64,000 nt of DNA from Paramecium sonneborni. Taxonomy: Eukaryota; Ciliophora; Oligohymenophorea; Peniculida; Parameciidae. The stretch covers positions 320,798 to 384,797 of the forward strand of contig CAJJDN010000015.1 of assembly GCA_905182985.1 (NCBI GenBank), in the 5' to 3' direction. The notes under the pieces were generated by a model that made no database searches, was not told the DNA's origin, and was given only the letters and a program-made list of their open reading frames with translations. A program made the position numbers and the translations under genes. Positions 12,782 to 25,277 of this stretch are shown in pieces (the stretch's first letter is position 1; every line of letters begins with the position of its first letter).

Positions 12782-14306
12782 TCAGCCCACACCAGATGCA
12801 TCTATATTTAAATATATTATTACTTTAGTCAAATCTTTTGCTTGGCTATCAGCAAATTAAATGAAATGTTTTGCAAAAATAATTATATTCTGTTCAAAGA
12901 CTCTTTTAATTTCATTGTATGCTGATAGATTATAATATGCATATGTATCTCTTAAGTCATTTTATTAAGATGTTTCTTTAGGTAGCATAATATTTAGACA
13001 ATATTTTTTATTATCATTATATTGCTTTAGCTCTTCCTATATTTCTTTAGAAACCTCCCATTTGTGGTATTCCTTTAATTAATAGAATTTTTCCTTTTTC
13101 AAATCTAAGCGTTCCTTATATTTTAGATATTCGGCTTAACTTTATTATCTGAGGAGTAAATGTTCTTTTAATTAGGCAATCTCTTTGTCATGATATTTAA
13201 AAAAATTTCTGAAGTTTTCTTAAATATAATTCTGATAATTCTAAAAGTTCTTACCCATTATTATCATCATATTATTTAATGTGATTGTAACTGCTTCAAA
13301 TTTGAGAATTTATTCTGAATCTTAGACAGAGGAATTAAATTAATTAATGTGATTAGTTAGCACTTCAAAAGATTCTCCCATTTAAAACATAGTTGTTGAG
13401 ACTATTTCAAAATCTTATAACATTTTTTTTGATTATTTCATAATTCTATATAATAATAATAATAATATTATTTACATTTCAAAGTCTAAATTTAAACTTG
13501 TCATTAAATTACCTGCAGCTTTAATATAATTATCAGATTAAGGATTGAATGCTACTTCAATAGATCCAGTTTCACTTATGACTTTATCTAATTTTGTAGT
13601 TTTTTGAACCTTCTCTGAGGCAGTTTGAAGAGATTTAAATTCTTTTTCATCTTATATTCTTAGAAATTCATAAAAATATTTGTCATTTTTGAGAATATTT
13701 GAATTAAGTAGATGATTTAAGAATTTCTAAAGAATTTTGGATTAATTAATTACTTCTAAGAATTTCATTCTTTTAGTTAAATAAGCATCACTAAATTATC
13801 TGGTAGGGGTTTTATTAGCGATAGGAGGTACAAATACTCCAGGATATATTCTTGTTAAGATTTCTCTAAGCCATTCAAAATCTGAATATCTTCTAGAGAC
13901 TATCCATTAGAATGGACTTGTAACAATTTTATAATTAACATAAGATTTACTAAGACTAAAGAATCCTGTATCTTTTTTATCAAAACTAAAATGAAAATAG
14001 GATTATTATATACTTTTCTATGATAATTTATACATTATTGTTGTTTCCAATTTCACTTTCAATCATTTTTTAACAATCAATTTTTCTCTTAAATCCATTA
14101 TTTTCATCGTCAATAATTTACATCATTTGATTTCTAGTTTTTTAATAATCAGTGACTGCTTGTATTAATTCATCCATTTGCCAAATATCTAAATCTTGAC
14201 CTCCATTTTCTTTCTTTCTATCCATATACTTTGTAAAATCTTCACTATCATAACCCTTATTTATAATTTCATCAACTAAAAATTATTATTTCTCTTCCAA
14301 TGACAT
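12782..14306 (-). CDS. PX-domain sorting nexin with BAR-like C-terminus, 488 aa
   Basis: ATG 14304-14306 to TGA 12782-12784; introns 13986-14013 (28 nt) and 13446-13475 (30 nt). The second intron is a multiple of three, so its use is inferred from its GTA...TAG ends and low-complexity content. After a ~95-residue acidic N-terminus comes a PX domain: the phosphoinositide-binding signature is visible in VSRRYSDFEWLREIL, with a proline-rich loop at FVPPIANKTPTRQF and a later Arg in TKRMKFLEVI. Residues ~240-480 form long amphipathic helices (GKNFQNYQNYIQENF), as in SNX-BAR proteins. Expected role: binding PI3P-rich endosomes and shaping tubules. Which SNX subgroup it belongs to is not resolved. 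Confidence 0.88.
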
Positions 14307-14382
14307 TATCTATATTAATTAAATTATTAAGATTCAATCATAGGAATATTTAATATGTATTTATTATTTATTATTAACTTTA

Positions 14383-15584
14383 TCAAGTTCTACCACCTTC
14401 TCCACTTGCTCCAACTCCTTAAGTTGTAACCAATTCCCCTTCAACAACATCATCATCTTCATCATCTGGTACCTCTACAACTTTACTGGAAGTAGTCTTG
14501 GTGACTGTTTCTTCAATTACTGTTTCCTCTAATTCTTCTGATTCTTCGACTGTTTCTTAAGTCACAGTTTCTGTAACAGTCTCAGTTTATTCATGGTGTT
14601 CTTCAACAACTTATTCATGATGTTCTTCAACCACTTATTCATGATGTTCTTCAACAACTTATTCATGATGTTCTTCAACAACTTATTCATGGTGTTCTTC
14701 AACAACTTATTCATGATGTTCTTCAACAACCTATTCTTGTTGTTCTTCTACGACCTATTCTTGGTGTTCTTCTACGACTTATTCTTATTTTTATTCAGTA
14801 ACCACAACAGCTTGTTCTTCCCTTCTTTATTATTAGGATTATCCAACAATAACTTTGTCTATTGAATCAACTCTGTTCACTTTTACTTCTGAATCTTTTT
14901 CATTGCATTTTTTATTTATTACTTATATTTTTCCTTCAGCATCATTAATTATATTTATAGTAACCTAGCCTTTATATATTATTTACATCAGCATTTCCAC
15001 ATTATTTAGCGATATGTTTTCTCTCATCTAAATATTTGTTGATTAATTATTCTATTCTATCACAACACTATTTGCTCTCATTCTCAGCTAAAAATGTCAT
15101 TTATTTATTTACTTGTTGCTGTTTGTAATAATTAAATTGAATGTTTTAATTAATTGATTTCATTCACTCTCCATTACTAATAAATTGTATGCTGTTTCTT
15201 ATGTGTATTGTGTCTTAAAGCAGCAAGTATTCTTTATGCCCTATGAATAGTTTCTATCATTAATTTTTATCTTACTTGAATTTCTTAATCTGTTAAACCT
15301 TTATTCACTTAGTATTTTATGAGCTGTACTCAATAATTTTATTTCATGATGTATAACTTTTTCATCTTAGTATAGTTCACCCCACATTTTTAATTAGTGG
15401 CTTACCTACAATAAGTTTGCCTAACAATCTAATTAACTATAATCCATAGTCATTAGTTTATTTAGATTGGTCAAACTTACACCATTTTCGAGTTAAATTA
15501 GAGTTTCTTTTAATACATATATTTTGTACCCTCTTAACAGAGACAGACGCAAACAAGTAGGAAGGTTAATAAAATTTTGTTCAT
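14383..15584 (-). CDS. Secreted protein with VVEEHHEQ octapeptide repeats, 369 aa
   Basis: ATG 15582-15584 to TGA 14383-14385, four introns: 15507-15529 (...AAG), 15308-15329 (...AAG), 15088-15112 and 14965-14986. A typical signal peptide opens the protein (MNKILLTFLLVCVCLCQ) and is joined in frame by the first intron. Residues ~20-190 form an amphipathic helical region (KLMIETIHRAQRILAALRHN), followed by a short strand-like part and about seven tandem VVEEHHEQ-type units, then a Thr/Val/Glu-rich tail ending in GEGGRT. The layout (signal, helical body, low-complexity acidic tail) resembles ciliate secretory-granule or surface proteins. It is not clearly a member of the classic trichocyst matrix family. 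Confidence 0.75.
14590..14790 (-). repeat. 24-bp tandem repeat encoding VVEEHHEQ
   Basis: About seven to eight near-identical 24-bp units lie in the 3' half of the secreted-protein gene. On the coding (minus) strand each unit reads Val-Val-Glu-Glu-His-His-Glu-Gln, with HQ and QQ variants in the units nearest the N-terminus. The opposite strand shows an apparent open frame here, but this is only a shadow of the repeat. Confidence 0.9.
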
Positions 15585-16015
15585 AAAATAATTAAAACTT
15601 ATTTCGGTTTTTAAATTAACCCGTTTTTATTTTAATGTCAGTTAATATACAAAATAAATATTAAATTTCTACTATTTACTTATAACTTTTTAAAAATAAA
15701 TTGGATTCAATTAAAACCTTAATATTATCAGTTTATACATTGGAGGTGGTAAGGTTGCTAATTTTATGATTCGCAATTGAATTCACTTAAATTTCAAACA
15801 AACTATCAATTCAAAAGAATCAATATTAATATTAATCATAAAGGTATTTCAGCTTCTAATATGGAATATACTTTTCTCTTATTTAGCCTTATATTATTAT
15901 ACTTATTTCATATAATAAATATATAATAACAATACATGTGTTAATTTTTGTAATATTTTAATCTAACTTAATTAATATATGATTAATAATATTATTTTTA
16001 AGATATTGCTATAAA
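15585..16015. other. Divergent intergenic region
   Basis: About 430 bp separate the start of the secreted-protein gene (minus) from the start of the CCCH protein (plus). It is very AT-rich and no coding frame or RNA gene is apparent. It must carry the promoters of both genes. Confidence 0.6.
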
Positions 16016-16612
16016 ATGCAATAGTGTGGTTGTATTTCAACTTAGGATGAAAATGAAAGTCTCTCATCTAACTTAAGTTGGTATGATTTATATTAATACC
16101 TGTATAAGTGATTTGGAGGAATGCGAAAATAAAATAGAAATTAAAAATAAGAGCAAAAATAAAATCTCCTATTTTTTTAAAGTGAAGACTGAAGTATTAA
16201 AAAAAATAATAATAGTTTATATCTGTAAATATTGGGCAATAGGATATTGTCAATATGGATAATAGGTAAAAATTACATTCTATATTAGTGTGCATTTGCT
16301 CACGGAAAACATGAAATGAGATAAAAAACACATGTGCCTCATAATTACAAAACTCAAGTTTGTAAAAATTATACAAAATTTGGGTATAGATTTATATAAA
16401 ATATTAGATATTGCTGTTATGGAGAAAGATGCTAATTTAAACATCCTGAAAAAAAAGGAAATAAGCTTCCTTGTCTTATTTACTAAAATCTTCTAAGTAG
16501 TATAGGGGACAACTTTTTTAATCAAAAGTATTAGGATTCTTATAATTCCTAGGCTGATTAAAAATAAAAAAAGAAGTAAAGGTTTGCCGTATAAAATTTG
16601 ATTATAATTTGA
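16016..16612 (+). CDS. Tandem CCCH zinc-finger protein (TIS11/TTP-like), 173 aa
   Basis: ATG 16016 to TGA 16610-16612; introns 16081-16108 (28 nt, ...AAG), 16266-16288 (23 nt) and 16384-16407 (24 nt). The last two introns interrupt the two zinc fingers, and splicing restores both: CKYWAIGYCQYGQQCAFAH and CKNYTKFGYCCYGERCQFKH. The second is the canonical C-x8-C-x5-C-x3-H; the first has x7 in its first interval. The fingers are ~16 residues apart, as in TTP/TIS11 proteins, which bind AU-rich mRNA elements and control decay. RNA binding is expected from the family; the target is unknown. The N-terminal ~45 residues are Cys/Ser/Lys-rich. The exact first exon junction is less certain. Confidence 0.88.
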
Positions 16613-16650
16613 ATTAATTAATAATTGTTATTATATATAATGACTAATTA

Positions 16651-18990
16651 TCAAAAGTAATGAGTAAATTATGCATCGATTTTTTAGGAAGTAATATTAA
16701 AGAGCAATTCTTTTAGATTAGCTTTGGTTACAGGTTTTTCAATGGCTCCCAACATTCCTACTTATTTGTAGGTCTCTAACTGGGCATTTGTTTATCTATT
16801 ACCAGTACAAGCAATGATTTTAAGACTTGGATCAAAATCCAATAATTTCTTTGCTGTCTATAATCCATCCATTATTGGCATTTCAATATCTAAAAATATT
16901 AGTTTATATTGACTAAAAGCTCGCTCTTCACATTTTTTTAATGCAATTTATCCTGAAATAGCAGAATCACAAGTTATATATAATTATTCCAAAATATATT
17001 ATAAGACGATAATGTTAAATTCATTATCATCTACAATTAATACAGGAGGTTATTTTGAAGTTTAATCTAACCAATTATTTGTTTATTCAATAATTTAATT
17101 TGATTGACTTGTTGATTTTCTTTAGTAAGACTTTTCACATTCCACATTAAATGGAAGCAATCGATTTGATTATAATAAATTTGATGAATTAACTCTCAAA
17201 TTATACTTTTTTATTGATTAATTATTATTTGAAGGGATAACTTGATAACTATCAAATGATGGCTGTTTAATAATTGGCATTGTGAACTCTTTTGATTTGA
17301 AACTACAGCTCTATTACTAGAAAAAATGTGTTTCCGGTAAATTATTCACTTCTTAAACAGCACCATCCGAAATTTTAGAATCAGAAAGATCTTCATCTGG
17401 AAGTTTTTGATTTAAAATTTAAAAATAAAAAGTTGCCCCTTTTTCATATTCAGATTCTACAGTTATTCCTTAATTATTAGCAGATAATAGTTTAGATAAT
17501 TCATTACTTATTAATAATCCTAAGCCTATACCATTTGGATTTTTCTCTAAATTTTCTTTATCTTCTACTCTTGCAAATTCTTAAAATAGCATATTCAAAT
17601 TCTAAGGTTTTATTCCTAAACCATTATCTTTTACAGAAATTTTAAAAGTTTAGGTTTTCATTGTATATTCACAACTTATCGCTATTTATCCTTTTGCCAT
17701 AGAATATTTAACTGCATTACTCAATAGATTCATTATCACTTATCTAATTCTATTTTTGTCACTATTAACAAATTGAGGTATATTATCATCATAATTTAGT
17801 TCTATGTTTAATTCTTTTTTTTCTTATTATATATCAAAAATTGATATTGTTTTTTCAATTAACTTTTTCAAATTAAACTTTTTGAATACTAAACGAATTT
17901 TCCTATTTTATAGCTAAGCTTAATCTAATATATCATTAACTAAATTTAATAATAATCTACAAGAATTAAGGGAAGGTTTTAAATACCTATCAGCTAAAAC
18001 TTTATCAATCTAATCCTTTAGACATATTTACATATTTATAATAGCATTGAGAGGAGTTCTCATGTCATGAGACACTTTGCTTAAAATTTTCATGTTTTCT
18101 TTAGTATTATCTATTTAAGTCTGTTTTATTTGTAAAACTGGCTTTAATTTTTTTGAAAGAATAAAACAATAATCTTATTAAGTTGTGAGACACTTAAATA
18201 AATTGGATTAAGTTGTATTTTCATTAATATATACTTTCTTAACTACAATAATATAATTTTATTAGGTTTCATAAGTTTAATCTTACCAATTATTTTTAGT
18301 AGTTTTCAATTATTCAAAAACTGTCTTAAATTAAAAAGTATTTTTATCATCTAATAATTTTGGCTGTATTCCTTTTGGAAATTATTCTCTATTTGTTATA
18401 ATACGATCACTTCGTTCATCTCCTCCTCGAAGAACCTAATCATTCATAATATTCTAGAAATTCTCTTATTCGTTTTCTGGATTAAAATTATTATCAAGAA
18501 TTATGAATATTTCTGAACTAAATTACCTAATTATTTCTTCCATTTAATCGATTGTGTAAGATTATTTTTTAAATAAGGTTAAAAGCAAAAAGTAGCATAT
18601 ACAATTTCTCACTATTCCAGTTGCTAAATAATTCATATCTGCAAAAGTTAGAGAAGTTGAATGGATGCAAAATAAAGTGAAGATCATTATTCTTGTTAAC
18701 TTTTAATTAAATTTGATTATGCAAACAATTTGAATTCCTACATAAATTATCCATGATCGATACAACATTTAGGAAACAATAAGTATTTAAGCTAATTTAA
18801 GTATATTGAGAGACAGCCTTATTACCTCATTTCTTGTTATTTGCTCAATTAGAAATATAATGGCATGAAAAACTGCTGAGGATAAACCTAATATTAAATA
18901 TAATATCTCGTTAGTGATGTAAAATTAAAAGTGAAGTACTAAACTGTCAGCTGCTAAGACAATTTATAAAATTTATTGGTCACTTAACAT
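16651..18990 (-). CDS. Membrane hybrid histidine kinase with receiver domain, 779 aa
   Basis: ATG 18988-18990 to TGA 16651-16653; apparently intronless and exactly 780 codons. Several hydrophobic N-terminal segments (EILYLILGLSSAVFHAIIFL and others to ~residue 165) suggest a membrane sensor. The dimerisation/phospho-acceptor H-box reads VSHDMRTPLNAI. The ATPase domain shows N-box NLLSNAVKYS, G1 DNGLGI, F-box FARVED and G2 GIGLGL. A C-terminal receiver domain has the acidic pair VDDNEFN, phospho-acceptor Asp in FLDIEMPIMDG, Thr in ACTG and Lys in EKP. All catalytic residues expected for a phosphorelay are present. The next step would be an HPt protein, not seen here. The stop lies 39 bp from the convergent CCCH gene. 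Confidence 0.93.
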
Positions 18991-19204
18991 TTTAAATACT
19001 TATTTGATTTAATAAAAATAAAATAAGAAACAAGATAAACAGTTCCTAATAGACATATATATTTATTTGTTATAGATGATTGATATAAAAAGAAACAGAC
19101 AAATAAATAATCATTAGATATAAATCTTTAATTAAGTTATTAAATTACAAAATTTCTATGCAAAAATGAATAATTAAATTATTTTATTTATATTTACTCA
19201 ACTA
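18991..19204. other. Divergent promoter region, histidine kinase / MAP kinase
   Basis: About 210 bp of AT-rich sequence between the divergent starts of the histidine kinase and the MAP kinase. No further gene is seen. Confidence 0.5.
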
Positions 19205-20612
<1,408 letters not shown>

Positions 20613-20748
20613 ATTTATGTGTTGTTTAATTCATTAATTTATAAATTTTAATATCTTTGACTTTTCTTCTTTATTCTATTGATCTAGGATGGGATAATGT
20701 ATAAAGTTAAAGATATTTCTCAATATTTATGGTTCAATATTAAAATGT

Positions 20749-22372
20749 TCAGCCCAAAATTATAAATTATACTAATTGATAATTAATTAAATTTACTAAT
20801 TTAGGATCTTTATTATTTAAATGTAATATTTTAGGAAATTCAGTTAGTAAAATTCTTCCTTCTTCACTTTTATAGATTTATGTTTTATCATCAATTTATA
20901 ATTTTTCAAATTATTCAGCTTTCTTTTATAATTCTTTTAATTCTTCTTCATGACCTGGAATTTAATGCATAATATCTCCCATGATTTATACTTATTTTAC
21001 TAAATTTAAATCTTTATCTTTTCTATCAGAATATTGAACTGGTTAATCTCCTCCAATTTTTTCTTTGAGAGCTCTATTGGCTAATATATTATAGATTAAA
21101 TGAAATACATTATTCAATTAATTCTTAGATATCTTGTTTTTTGTAATCAGCCAACACTTAATCTAATTTAGATTCGTAATTATTGTGAGGAATTAGAATT
21201 GATTAAGAGAAATCGAGAGAATTTTTAATATGAGCCTCCCATTTTTCTGTCCATACTTTTCTTAATAATTCATGAGATTCAACAAAAGGAGGCATTTATA
21301 ATTTGTTTTATTCTTTCCTAATTTTAATTTTATTCAATTCTAAAAGATCATGATAATCATCATTTATTTTTTATAATTCTTTATATCCTTCATATACCTC
21401 AAGATCAATTCCACTTAAATCTTATCTTAATAACAAATTCTCAATAATAGCATCAATATCTGGAAATCCTTGTTTAAATTTCTAGGAGATATTATTTTAA
21501 TATTTTACCATTTCAATCCAATCATCATATTTATTACAAAAATGAACACATTTATTATAAACAAACATCATCATTTCTCTTTATTCATTTAAAATAGTAA
21601 CAATAGGATCATCTGATTCAGGTATTCTACTCTTTTCTATAATTTAAATTACACTAGTTTCTTATACATCTAAAGTAGGTCTATTTTCTTGAATTAATCT
21701 TTATTTATATTCATCCAATTCTCCTATTTCTTCTTAAAATAATTCTGGCACAACTTCATATAACTTTTCTCTTTAAATTGGTAGATTATTCATAACATGA
21801 TAATGAACAGTCTCAATATTTTTCATTGTTTCAGGATTCAATACTAAACCAGAAACATGTCTATGTTAAAATTCAATATAATTAATCATGGTTAATACAG
21901 TCTTTTTCTCAATACCTCTTAAAATTACCATATTAGGTTCTAAGACTGCAATATCATTCTCTAAAATCTTTAATTCTTCTTTTTCTTTATCTATCAAAAT
22001 CAATTAATTATTAATATCCTCTAATTCTTTAAGAAGAGATTATCTTCTTTCTTCATCAATTTAATGATCTTTATTTATAGAGTTGTTTTCAAGTGTAGCA
22101 TTTGTTGAAACGTAATCAATCTAACTTGATTCAAATTATTTAATTAATGCGATTTCTTTTTCTAACACTCTTTTTTTCAATTTATTTTTATATTCAATCA
22201 ATTGTAATCTTTATTTTCTCCTCTCTTTCTCAAACTTCTCAAATTCATTTTAAATATCAACATGTTTATACAACCTTTATTTTCCTGGTGTGGGTGCACT
22301 TCTTAAATAACTATTAAAATTTGTTTATAAGAATCTATGCCAAGTTTAATATAGTTTTTATTTAATTGACAT
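20749..22372 (-). CDS. Coiled-coil protein, 531 aa
   Basis: ATG 22370-22372 to TGA 20749-20751 with one intron, 21081-21108 (28 nt, GTA...TAG). Splicing shifts the frame and extends the protein by over 100 residues (RALKEKIGGDQPVQYSDRKD and beyond). The N-terminal ~35 residues are basic with a SAPTPGK patch. Residues ~45-170 and ~380-500 are coiled coil, flanking a segment with NMVILRGIEKKTVLTMI and EFQHRHVSGLVLNPETM that looks globular. No family is assigned; axonemal or transport-complex coiled coils are possible. The start codon lies only 10 bp from that of the divergent SMP gene. Confidence 0.75.
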
Positions 22373-22382
22373 ATATAAAATA

Positions 22383-25234
22383 ATGAAATTAATTACTGCA
22401 TTATTGATAATATCAATCGTCTTCTTAATTCCTCTTTTAGACCAAACTAACTACATTTATTTTTTATATGGAACCGTGTACACAATATACATCGAGATAA
22501 TCATTTTCTTTTGGATTTTACGTTTTCGAATGTTAAAAAGAATTAATAATTCTAAATTGACAATAGGATTCAAATAAATAGCTTCTATCATCAGCCATTC
22601 AACCAATTTTCAATCATATATTCCAGATGACTCTGATAAACTTAATGATTCCTCACTATCTTTAAGTGCTTATGAACCAAGTCAAGTCGAAATTATTGAA
22701 TAAGGTGATTAAATTGATGATTTACCTCCTGCATAAAAAAGTCGTATATAGTAGTAAGCAGATCTTTATCTAAATTAAATCAAGAATTATTTTGGTTCTC
22801 AAAAATTACCACTCATCAAATTAGATAGAAAAGGATTACTATAAAAATATCAATGTGTAACTAACCTAACTGATTCACTTTTAACTTATTATTCAAATCT
22901 AGAAAAGAGTTTTGAACTTTAAAATTAAGCTTCACTATTAAGTAAATTAGCCAAAAAAGAGTCCTTATCTATTCTAGATCAAGTTGATTTATCAAAACAA
23001 CACAAAATCTTATTTTAAGAATTGAATAATGATTAATAATTATTAATCAATTCCTTTATTTAAATTCAAGGAAGAAATATTCTAGTACCTCATTGGAATA
23101 ATATTAAATAATAAGTAAAATAACTTAATTAAATATTTTAATAATAAAGATATCAAATTCTAAAAGTAACTTAACCTTAAATTTAATCAATTTAAAAAAC
23201 TTATCTTGATGAATATAAAAATATAAAGAAATTAAAAAATTAAACCTAATCATAATATGATGAAGTATTTCGCAAAAATTAAAATTATGAAGGATAAAAA
23301 CAACTTTTAGAAAAAGATTTAGAATCAAATAATAATCAATATAGAGAGTTAAAAAAAAATAAGTCAAATCCAGAAAAACTAATAAAAATGGAAATGTCCA
23401 TCAAGTTATCAACATAATAATTATCTACAATATAGCATAAATTGCAGAGTTCAAAGTATGAACTAAAAGAATTATAAGTGGCTATTACTAAAACTAATTA
23501 ATAATTAAATGAATTTAAAGATAATTGGGATAGATAATTTATTGTGATGTATTAAACAGTTATTAGATCTCTCTTACAAACACATTATGATAATTATGAA
23601 TAATATTTGAAGTCCTTTAAAATTATACTTAAATTTTAGAATCCATTAATTGATACAAACTTGAATTAGAGTTAAGCCAATACTCCTACTTAATTAATAT
23701 ATAGATAATCACGCACTATTTCATTAGATGAAATGGACCCTCCAAGATTAATGAGGAATGAGAAAGAAGAATTATAGGATTTAATAAAAAAATTTAAATT
23801 TTATGAAGATTAAATTCACTAATTCGAAAAATATGATGGAGAATGTTTGGACTTCTTTGTTGAAATAGGAGAAGTAATAAAAAAAATAACATAAGATGAT
23901 ATAAAAGTACACTTAGTTTAACTAAAAGATATTTGGATAACTGATTTATTTTCTAAGAGTTTTCCAAAAGATAAAGTCTTTTATTAAAATCTTTTCGCTT
24001 AAATTAAATTAATTACTAATAATTTTGTTGAAGATAGAACTAAATTATATAAAGAATACAAGGAAACTTAAGTATCTGTTAAAGAGAGAATTAATAATAT
24101 AACGTATTTATTCAATTGCATTTTGAAGGATTCCGAAAAATTTAATCCTGTAAAAGTCGATGGATTTACAGATTATCAAAGGATGAAGTAGTAATTTAAA
24201 TAAAATTATAATCAATATCAATAGGAAGCAGAATAATTAAAAAAAAAACTAAGTTCATATGAAATTAAATATAAACACTATATTGATTAGCATTTTGAAA
24301 TAATTTCTAAGACTAAATTGCAATTTATTTTATCGTTCGCTACTCTTTCAAAAAGCATAGCTAATCATACTATGAAAATGATTGATGAATGTAATAAATA
24401 TAAAAAATATTCTTAGTTGATCAAATATATCAATAATAGGATTAAATAGTTAAAAGTCTACTGGATAACTAAAATAATATATAGTTCACTCCTAAAGATA
24501 TCTAAATCAATTAAACTTAAGGATTACTCTAAAATAATACAATAACTATTCCTAAAACTAGTTCAAGATCTAATAGCTAATTAACAAAGCAACCTAATGA
24601 TACAGTTAATTCATTGAAAGAGACATTTGTACTAAAATAATTAATAAGAGTATTATTTTTGTAATGGACTAAATCAATCTATTTTAGATAGAAATTCATG
24701 ACTGAATTATACAGATCTTTAAATAAGAAACGACCTTCTTAATTAGATGAGATTTATGTAACTTTTATTGATATAGGAGGAGAACCACCAGAGGTATTAC
24801 AATTTATTCCATAAAAAAATACTGACTCTTGTATATTTGATTTAGAATTGTCATTTAGAGGTTTTTTTTATATGGAATTGGAAACCTTTGTTACTATCAG
24901 TTGGGCTAAAAAGCATTTACCTGTTAATATTAAAGTTAAAATAACATCTTTAAATGGGCGATTAAGGCTTTGTTATACACCAAATTTTATTGGTCGAAGT
25001 TGGGTTTCATTTGTAGGAGAACCTTCTATGAATATTAGCATTGAACCTACAATTTCTAAATTTAATATTTCTGTTGCAAATGACATTATAAAAGAATTTC
25101 TTATCTATAAAATCAAGATGTTGACCTATCCAAATAGAGAAACAATCACTGTACCTTTAGCTGAATTTGAAACTGAAATACCACAAAGTGCTCTTGATAA
25201 AATCAAATAGTTTGTTGATAAAATGAAAAGTTGA
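22383..25234 (+). CDS. SMP-domain membrane protein with long coiled coil, 940 aa
   Basis: ATG 22383 to TGA 25232-25234 with one intron at 24456-24484 (29 nt, GTC...TAG); 941 codons spliced. Two hydrophobic segments lie at residues ~3-20 and ~24-48 (ALLIISIVFLIPLL; YTIYIEIIIFFWIL). A ~600-residue polar, partly coiled-coil region follows. The last ~190 residues form a beta-rich domain: LDEIYVTFIDIGGEPPEVL, LELSFRGFFYMELE, KVKITSLNGRLRLCYTP and WVSFVGEPSMNISIEPTI. This matches the SMP lipid-binding fold of TEX2/Nvj2/E-Syt proteins, which sit in the ER and move lipids at contact sites. In TEX2 and Nvj2 the order is also membrane anchor, linker, SMP, but with a PH domain I do not see here. Confidence 0.8.
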
Positions 25235-25277
25235 ATAATTGAATCATACTAGATGTTATTAAATAAATATATATATA

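Noticed and set aside
14593..14865. Plus-strand open frame of FFNNLFMM-like repeats
   Set aside because: It is the antisense shadow of the VVEEHHEQ repeat. The minus-strand gene has a signal peptide and coherent introns.
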